From Nectonema munidae (Eukaryota > Nematomorpha > Nectonematoida > Nectonematidae): 64,000 nucleotides of DNA. This document shows, piece by piece, positions 56,701 through 64,000 of the stretch (position 1 is its first letter; every line of letters starts with the position of its first letter). A program made the position numbers and the translations under genes. The DNA lies in contig JAUIRK010000891.1 of the NCBI GenBank assembly GCA_030549495.1, positions 496,001-560,000 on the forward strand, in the 5' to 3' direction. Below the pieces are notes generated by a model. It was not told the origin of the DNA. It did not search any database and saw nothing but the letters and a program-made list of their open reading frames with translations.

Positions 56701-57479
56701 TTTATTGTTTATTCTTTTCTTCAGTTTTGTTGAATATTCATTACATTGAGATTGATATCTGTATATGAATGAGATCGATAAATCAAACCAATAGGCATAA
56801 AAAGCTCATGTTATTTCCTTCGTATATCGTATTTAGTTATTTATAATCATAGTTGTTATCCTTCAACATACCCAAACATTGAAACGTTTTCAATTAGAGT
56901 GTAATGCATTTTTTAGATGGCGTTATATTAAAAATAATTTTTACAGCGTATTTTTTCATTTTTGTTTTAAAGGTTTTCTATAGTTTTTATATGGGATATT
57001 GATTTCACTAATTTAAGTAAAAATATGTAAATGAATATTGGAGAAAATTGTCCTTATTCCTTCGACGGTGTTAGTAAAAAAGCGTCCGTCAAGCGAAGGC
57101 AAATTTTGATTGCAGTAAACGGAATTTTTTCAAGACTAAAATAGAATATTTATGTATTTTAGTTTTTGATAACAAAAAGCGTCTGATAACATTATCCGTG
57201 ATTATAATAAGCTTCTTCTCAAATAAACTGGTAATATCAATCATAAATGTGGTGGTAAGAAAAGTAGGTATTTTTTTTAATTAGAGTTTGTTGAATATTG
57301 CTAATATTTCTGTTGAAAATTTAATTAATTTTCCTAAAATTTTCTTTTTAATTTTTTTCCTAAATTTTTTTTCAAGAAAGTTTGCAATTTAAAAACTTAT
57401 ATCCATGGTTTTTTTATTAGCTGTTTGCACAATCGTGTGTAGAAAACAACAAACATTAATAATCTAATGAATATTACAT
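56701..57479. other. no gene seen
   Basis: AT-rich spacer; no motif recognised. Confidence 0.45.
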
Positions 57480-58508
57480 AGGGACGTATACAATTTTTTT
57501 TTATTTTTTTTATTATTTATTTGAAAAAAGGCACAAAAAAAGTAAAAAGAAATCTTCATTGAACTTTGGGCGAAGAACTGCAAAGAGAAATTTCATCCAT
57601 CGAGATGCAGGAACTTCAGTAAAAATTAATTAAAGGAAAAAACTATTTAAAAAAAAACTTCAGGAATATTTACATTTGAAACAAAAAGCATGATCATAAA
57701 GTGCAAAAAAACTTTCAGTTAAATATATAGTTTGATATATAACACAATATTTAAAGCACTAAACATAGGTGTAGTATAATAGTACTGAATATTAGGCAAC
57801 AAGGTAGAGTAAATAGGTAAAGCAATTAAAATGGTTTACAAGTAAGAAAATTAAAAAAAAGATGAAAATACAAAGAGCGTGAGTACAATAATAAATAAAA
57901 AGATTTAATAAAGAAGCGACTCAAATGCTGATTTTTGAAATCGGCTGAGGGTAGAGATAGAGAAATCTAAAAAGTTTTTATAGATATTAATTAATATATT
58001 TATAAATATTCACAATGATCCTTCTAAATTTAGAATTGCAAGAATTATGTTTAAAATGGATAGATACATTATTGCGCGGAAAGTAAATATGAACAGAACA
58101 ATTAAGGACAAAATACTCAGAGAAGAAATAGTTACCAACGTATGATTTATAAAAAAAACCAAATGGGTGAAAATATTAATTCTATAAACATCAAGAAAAG
58201 GAGGCAAAAGAGAAATCTGTTGACAAGTGACAAATAAAAGGATTTTTTTCTGTATTTTGAACAGTTTATCAATAAATACTTTATTGAAACCTCCCCATTT
58301 AACATTTAAGTAAAAAAATGAGGATAAATATAAGCAAAGTATAGTATCCTGCAAGTGTTAGGCGGCAAAGAGTGTCGTAGGTTGAAAAAATACCATAATA
58401 GCGAGACACACATAATGTGATAATCTTAATATGCGGAATCCAGGACAACTTTTCATATATAGTGAGTCCAAGATAATCCTCTTTTTTTTTAAAAACATTG
58501 ATAAACAA
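57480..58508 (-). pseudogene. LINE reverse transcriptase thumb and C-terminus (minus strand)
   Basis: Two overlapping minus-strand frames give YLGLTIYEKLSWIPHI (58470-58425), TLCRLTLAGYYTLLI, a WGGFNKVFIDKLFKIQKKIL segment (58295-58235) and FTHLVFFINHTLV (58165-58125). This is the thumb-to-tail order of a LINE RT (LGV.id..L.W..HI, then the LqKrai.R.i region). One frameshift separates them. The palm with YADD is absent, cut off near 58508 where a Tigger remnant begins. The 3' end is probably the A/T-rich stretch near 57500. Confidence 0.6.
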
Positions 58509-58509
58509 T

Positions 58510-58995
58510 CACATCTTGTGAAATATAAATCAAAGAAAAAGTCGTGTATGACGGGTCAAATCTTTGAAAATTGGGCAAAAAGTATTGACTGTCAAATGAA
58601 GAATCAAAAGCAAGAGTGTTGTTATTGTATGACAATTCTCATAGATAACTTCTTACGAGACCCACAAAAGTTCAAAATTGTTTTTCTGCAACCAAACACA
58701 ACATCAGTTAGTCTGACCATCGATCAAAGCATCATACAGGCCATTAAGCTAAAATACAGAGAGAAACAGGTACTGTTTGTGTGTAACAATATTATGAAAG
58801 ATGAGTTCATTACTGGTCCTGAAATTCTTCCAAAATTTATTTCCTTGATGTTATCAACTGGGTCCATAAAGCTTGGAATAATGTGTCCTCTTTCACTATT
58901 CATAAGTGCTTTGCTCAAGCTGAATTAACCGTAGAGGTTTTACGGTTGTAAACACAGTAGGTTTAGAAAGCACTGAGTCTGACGTTGATGTTTTT
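58510..58995 (+). pseudogene. Tigger/pogo transposase DDE fragment
   Basis: KKKSCMTGQIFENWAKSID (58530-58590) corresponds to the aWMt..if..Wl..fD motif. IVFLQPNTTSVSLTIDQSII and QAIKLKYR follow (58675-58760), the LPPNTTs..QPmDQgIi block with the last catalytic acid. After a frame change AWNNVSSFTIHKCFAQAEL (58870-58925) continues the typical C-terminal helices. The central DNC..H motif is degraded (CCYCMTILID). It lacks the N-terminal DNA-binding domain. Confidence 0.7.
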
Positions 58996-58999
58996 GAAG

Positions 59000-59399
59000 A
59001 GTTCATGTTGTTTCATTATTAGTTTTATGTCTTTCCGAAAAATTATTTGGATTGGAATTTAATAACCTTCACCACATCGATAATAAGCTTCCTACCTCAA
59101 TTTGCTATTGACTGGGATCGGCCCACAATAACGAAAATGGTTCCTATGATGATAATGATGTTAATGATCACGATGAAAAGGAGACAATTAGGGAATCTTT
59201 CAAGCCACCATTTTAAACTAGTTCAAGTGTGCATAAAAATATGCTTTGCAAAAGGAAAGAGTGACATGTTAAACCTTATTTGGACATGGAAGATATTGGC
59301 ATTAACCCTATTAGTGGTCGACTAAATTTTTACGCTCACGAGCTGGGGGGGGGGGGTAAAGTGCCCCTCTACTCCTCTCTATTTCTAAGATATTTAAGT
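59000..59399. other. no gene seen; poly-G run
   Basis: Possibly the end of the Tigger element. A run of twelve or more G lies at about 59345-59357. Confidence 0.4.
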
Positions 59400-59922
59400 T
59401 TTTATAAATATTTTCACTATGATATATATATATATTTCAACTATGCTAAATTTTGTGATGTCCATTTTTTTTATGTAAATCAATCAAATCTGTCATTTGA
59501 TTTATATATGACAGTTCATATAAAAAAAATTTTTTTAATAATACTCATCTTAGTATGCTAAATTATGTGGTGATAGCCAATTTTTTATCCAAATAAATCA
59601 AACCTGTCAAAAAATGATTTTGATATGACAGTACCTGTCAAAATTAAAATTTTTATTCTTATAAAAAGATTTTGTACATATATACCCATGTTCAAGTATG
59701 TAAAATTTAGTAGTGATGTTTATTTTTAATGAAAATCAATCAACCTGTCAAAAATTGATTTATATATGACAGTTGATCTCAAAAAGGAATTTTTATTTAT
59801 ATAATTATATAAAGTTTTTTACACATATATCCACATCTTCAAGTATGCTAAATTCAATGGAGATGACAATCTTTTTATCCAAATTAATCAAACCTGTCAA
59901 TTTAGATATAACAGTCCCTTAA
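59400..59922. repeat. four-copy tandem repeat, 117-142 bp units
   Basis: The landmark ATATGACAGT recurs at 59510, 59627 and 59768, and as ATAACAGT at 59910, with GTATGCTAAATT about 65 bp before each. Within each unit CTGTCAAAA and TGACAG form an inverted pair around a TGATTTA core. The copies are diverged. The fourth copy is interrupted by the piggyBac element and its continuation is seen at 63118. Confidence 0.7.
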
Positions 59923-60613
59923 CCCTCGAAAGACGAAGTATGGCTTTTTACTCCATCCAAGTTTTCAACCTTGTTTTTGGCCTATAAAAATATATGTAAC
60001 CCAGCCAGTAAATACCATGTATTTTTGCGTTTATATATTTCCAATTCAGTATGCCTATTTTAACTTTATCAGGTAACGTAAATTTTCTTACAGCGGAGTG
60101 CTTCTAAATACAGGTGTACAAAATGCTCAGGAGTGAAAAATGATTTTATTTTTTTTCAAAAATTTATAAAAAAAAAGGCAGAACAAAAATTGTTTTCACT
60201 TTATGAAACATGTGAAAAAACCAAAGAATTTCGAATTTGAAAGTTAAAATATATCATTTCTTGGTGAAAATTGCAACAAAATTAACGTCATCTAAACTAA
60301 AAAAATTTTTATGCTGAAAAAGTTCCAAAAATTTAATTTTCGTTTTTTATGAGAGACAATAGTTTATTCCACAGAGTTTCAGGTTACGTTGTATAAAAAA
60401 TACTAAACAAAATGTTTACGATTTGACTTTCATATTGGGAGAATGACTTTTCAGAAGCTATGATTTATTTTCTTAGTAATCAGAATTCGTTACGGTAAAA
60501 AATGGGTGTAAAGACATTTTCCACAAAAATAAAAAAACTTGAGAAACTGAACTGGGATAAAAAATTTACAAATTTTGCAAAATTTATTTCTAGATAAAAC
60601 AGAAAAATGAGAT

Positions 60614-62202
60614 TTATTGACAAGACTGTATACTTCTACTTGTTTCTTCTTCAAATCCGAAAAATTGAAAAACTGATCTTACACTACTCAGGGAGCTAAA
60701 ATTTGATCTAAAGCGCATTGATTCCTCAACTAGGTTTAGACACAAATCTCTAATGAAATGTTTCCTTCCTCCTTTCTTGATGGTAGGAAACAAGCTAGAA
60801 TCATTTTTATGTGCGATTATCCAACTATTTAAAATACTTATATCTAGATAATTAGCAAATAAAACCATTGGCCATCTTCTGGATTGTCTATAACATGTGT
60901 ATTCTCGCAACATTTTATTTGCTGTGTCTACCCCTCCTTTATATTTGTTATAAAGAACAATTGTTTCTGGCTTTTTTCGGTGTCCTAGCGTTATTATGTC
61001 CCATAAATGTTGACTGGACAAGCAATAAACGACTTTAAAATTTTTCCTTGCATGTTTTTGAGGTATATAAGCAGTCAGTGATGCTTGTGAGGTATATAAA
61101 AATTTACTTTCGCATTCATTCAATTTCAGGCCTTTCAAATGCTCTGGTCGTATAATATGTGGCATAAAAACTCTATTGGACCTAACGGTCCCTAGCATAG
61201 TAACATATTTACTGTTAGCCCAGACACAAAGTTCATGGGACGTGAAAAATCTGTCTGCAACTACACCTGTGCCAGGGGGAAGGTTGAGCTCAGTTACCAT
61301 TCTTTGTACTATGTTTTTACTACTAAAGTAACTGGTGTCACTTAGTCCTGAAACATAAACTTCGGGTTTGAGTACATAGAAAGAGGATGCATCGTTGCAA
61401 TGGTATACCTTCATTCCATAGTGACCAGACTTGGATTTATCATAGATTTTAAATGAGCATCTACCTCTAAACTTTACGAGTTGCTCATCTATTGTGACAT
61501 ATTCGCCGGGACCATAATACTTGGAAAAAATTTTGGCGAAATAGTCATGTAAAAACCGTATTGGCGAAATTTTATCATTCAAATTCCTTTCTGTCCTCTT
61601 ATCAAAACGTATAAATATTTTTATCAAATCAAACATGTCCCTAGTCATTGAGGCAACTAAAAAAGGTTCTCCAAACTTTTCAGAAAACAAATACTTAAAT
61701 TCAATACGCTGATTTCTTGCTTGTCCCATAAAAGCTATGCATCCCAAGTAAGCAAGAAGATCACTTATTTCAAATTTTTCATAGCAATAATTCAAGTTTG
61801 AATACTTCGGACTAGAGCTCCTGTAACAAACAATTTAATTGCGAAACGGGATAAAAATGAAACAACTTACATGTAATTTTCTTTCAAATAAACACACGTA
61901 CATTCAAAAATGTATTGGATAATTTCTTTTGTAAAAAAAAGTTGAAATATTTCAAAGGATTTTCTCAAACATTCAGCCCCTTTTTTAGGACCCAAAGGAT
62001 GCATGATGTTATCTCTAATGTTTTGTCTTCTGGGTCGACCTTGGTTGAGTCTTCTAGGTGTCCAAAAATACTCAGTTCAATCTGGGGCGATAAGAGAGTC
62101 AGAAATATTATTATCTTCAGTATCAGTTGACGAATAAGTATAACTGGAACTGTTGGAAGATGAAGAACTTTCATCATTTGAAGAACTGGAAAAGCTCGAC
62201 AT
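60614..62202 (-). CDS. piggyBac transposase, two exons, one in-frame TGA
   Basis: Exon 1 is 62202-61871 and exon 2 is 61820-60614, with a 50-nt GTAAGT...TTACAG intron. Exon 1 starts with a Ser/Asp-rich acidic tail (SSFSSSSNDESSSSS). It continues through PLGPKKGAECLRKSFEIFQL to FFTKEIIQYIFE, the normal N-terminal helices. Exon 2 has the RNase H-like core. Counting from the Leu codon at 61795, the catalytic acids are Asp103 (YVTIDEQLVKFRGRCSF), Asp181 (GVVADRFFTSHEL) and Asp290 (YNKYKGGVDTANKM). The protein ends soon after (FFGFEEETSRSIQSCQ) without the Cys-rich C-terminal finger found in most relatives. A TGA at 62077-62079 interrupts exon 1 between APD and TEYFW. It excises and inserts DNA at TTAA. 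Confidence 0.85.
61821..61870 (-). other. 50-nt intron of the piggyBac transposase
   Basis: GTAAGT at 61870-61865 and TTGTTACAG ending at 61821. Removing it joins a split Met codon and keeps the frame from exon 1 into exon 2. Confidence 0.7.
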
Positions 62203-62320
62203 TAGGAGTGTTTGTACAAAATACTGGCGTTTGCTACCGAATGTAATACTGGTTATGAAGTTAAATCGAACAATATACAAATATTGATATTTATTTGATA
62301 CTCGTAAGTTTGCATGTCAG

Positions 62321-62456
62321 TATTCATTCATACGATCATATTTCGTTACATTCATATTTGTCGCAAACAGTCTCTCATTGAATTTCATTATTCATTCATA
62401 CGATCATATTTCGTTACATTCATATTTGTCGCAAACAGTGCACTCATTGAATGCGT
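62321..62456. repeat. 68-bp tandem duplication in the piggyBac 5' region
   Basis: Two consecutive copies starting TATTCATTCATACGATCA (62321 and 62389). The first 50 bases look identical, and both contain GTCGCAAACAGT and CTCATTGAAT. It lies upstream of the transposase start and could change its promoter. Confidence 0.8.
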
Positions 62457-63113
62457 CTTTATTTTCATAATAAATAATAATCAGTATCACATATGAGAAC
62501 GATAAGAACCACATATATCAGGGATGATATGCAAATGCCATTATATATGTGAAGAATAAGAAAAGCAATTCTCCTTTTCACATAGGCAATTATGAAAATG
62601 AGAAAAAGGCACGAGGCGTAATGATGAACAAACACAACTCTTTATAAACAATAAAAATGTACAATGCACGCACTGTCATACCCAATAAATTGATTATTAC
62701 ACGTTCTTACAGACACATGTGATAACGAAAAAATCGCATGCACACTTTCTTTAGTTAGTTACATATTAGAAAGATGTAAAGGTTTATAAATATAGTGAAG
62801 CTTCATAACAAACGAAATCACAAATGTTGTTTTCAAATATGAGACTTAACGCCATTGACAAAAAATTTGAAATTTTATTCTCGTCAAATTTTTGTCTTTA
62901 TTGAAAAAAAAGCTACTTTTTTCAACAAAAAAACAAAATAAATTGAGAATACAACAACCAAAAGATTACATATATGAAAATTCAAACTTTCATTAAAAAT
63001 AAAGTTCCTTTTTTCTTTGATTCGTTTGATAAAAAATTTCAATAATACATGTGGAGTTTTTTTGCCATTAGTTCGTCTTTAGTGCTATACCGATAAGTCT
63101 CGTCTTGCGAGGG

Positions 63114-64000
63114 TTAAAAAATCCAAAATTTTATTTATAGTTTAAAGGTTTATTTTTCGGATGAAATCATTGTTATGTTCATTGTTCAATTAAAAAAGGT
63201 GTCCACCTTCTTCATCTAAAACACTCTCTTTTTCACGCAAAAGGAAAAAAATAGACAAATTCAATTTAGATTTAATATTATCTTGATGGTGACTAAATCT
63301 TCACATATTGGCATCTGTGACAATTTTGTAACTCTGATCTATTCATAATTTTAAGATATTCTAGCCATCTTAGTGAAATGATCATTGTAATCCTAGCTGA
63401 TAAGCTCATTGTTTAAAGATATTTCGCTTACAAAAGAGAAACTTCTTTTTCATGGTCCAAATCTTTTTCAAAGCATCCAATATTAGATCATTACACCATT
63501 TCCATGTTCATTAGAACACGTTAATCTTCCATTTAGTCAAGATACATACTTCTTTTTTAATTATTTCTTTTGATCACACGTTTTCTTTTCAATTAGTTTT
63601 CAGGTTGCTTCCTTTTCTCATGCTAATCTTCAAATGATTTTATAGTACGTTTTGTTTTTTTAAATAATAATATGATTGAAGAAAGTATAAGCCTAAATAT
63701 ATCAAAAAAATTTATTTTTACTATATAACCAACATATAACGATTTTCTGAAAAAATTTTACAGAATTATTTTTTGAAAAAAAATAATTTTCATGCATAAT
63801 CACTAATTCAATTGACACATCTATATACTTTTTGACATTATTAGTCAAAATGGACTATAGAAATAAAAAAAGCATAGTCGATTTGGTATAAAAATGGATA
63901 TTTTATTTAAAATTTTGAAAATATTTTTGGAAAGAAAATATATACAAAACAAACAACCATTAGGAAACTTTTTTAAAACAAAGTGAATTTTTTTGTACGT
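63114..64000. other. right flank of the piggyBac; no gene seen
   Basis: The first about 35 bases after TTAA (AAAATCCAAAATTTTATTTA) continue the interrupted tandem-repeat unit of 59.9 kb. Beyond that the sequence is AT-rich and featureless to the window end. Confidence 0.55.

Larger units (their letters stand above)
59923..63113 (-). mobile_element. nearly intact piggyBac element, 3.19 kb
   Basis: Terminal inverted repeats CCCTCGAAAGACGAAG and the complement of CCCTCGCAAGACGAGAC, each flanked by TTAA (59919-59922, 63114-63117). The transposase is on the minus strand (62202-60614) with one short intron. Left of the coding end is a 0.69 kb 3' region, right of it a 0.91 kb 5' region. The element looks young compared with the other piggyBac pieces in the window, since only one clear lesion was seen in the coding part. 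Confidence 0.9.

Noticed and set aside
59047-59561. Two overlapping plus-strand frames of about 92 codons
   Set aside because: Met-rich or hydrophobic low-complexity translations that cross into the tandem repeat; no homology recognised.

Overview
This is a eukaryotic nuclear window. It is very AT-rich, its host genes are few, short or intron-poor, and most of the rest is transposon debris. The host proteins (mitochondrial NFU1, a full-length USP7 deubiquitinase, a FUBI-ribosomal protein S30 fusion) are animal-type, and the transposon mix (piggyBac, hAT, pogo/Tigger, mariner/Tc1, CR1-like and I-like LINEs) fits an invertebrate. An AT-rich arthropod such as a parasitic copepod is my best guess, but this is inference with low confidence.

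Layout. 1-9.8 kb: two LINE families. A CR1-like LINE (LINE-A, about 1.78-5.10 kb) is cut by a 4.7 kb I-like LINE with RNase H (LINE-B, about 5.10-9.79 kb); a second, 5'-truncated LINE-B copy lies in the opposite orientation at 0.94-1.77 kb. 9.8-16 kb: an inverted-repeat element, a decayed LINE reverse transcriptase, pogo/Tigger pieces, a GACGTCAA-ended MITE, a tRNA-like SINE head and LINE tails. 16.6-25.8 kb: two decayed piggyBac transposases, a mariner remnant, and between them a nearly perfect 1.5 kb palindrome set between related direct repeats.

26.9-39.5 kb is the host gene island. NFU1 and USP7 are both uninterrupted, lie head to tail 70 bp apart, and each start codon directly follows a pyrimidine-rich AG site, which suggests spliced-leader trans-splicing and possibly an operon. 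The FUBI-S30 gene has three exons, with a first intron of only 31 nt.

40.8-47.5 kb is a nest of DNA transposons: a hAT MITE with a perfect 8-bp target duplication inside an unknown reading frame, a Tigger remnant, a piggyBac remnant, and a 3.2 kb hAT element (8-bp duplication, itself hit by another MITE) inserted into a piggyBac-type zinc finger. 47.57-56.27 kb is an 8.7 kb satellite of 19-21 bp units with a higher-order structure. 56.3-59.9 kb holds a piggyBac N-terminal fragment, a LINE fragment, a Tigger remnant and a four-copy tandem repeat. 59.92-63.11 kb is a nearly intact piggyBac element with matching ends, TTAA duplications, one 50-nt intron and a single in-frame TGA. The rest of the window shows no genes I can support.

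The host genes act in separate housekeeping roles (Fe-S assembly, deubiquitination, ribosome and ubiquitin-like protein supply). Nothing points to a dedicated novel pathway. The most unusual features are the compact gene pair, the micro-intron, the palindrome and the satellite.
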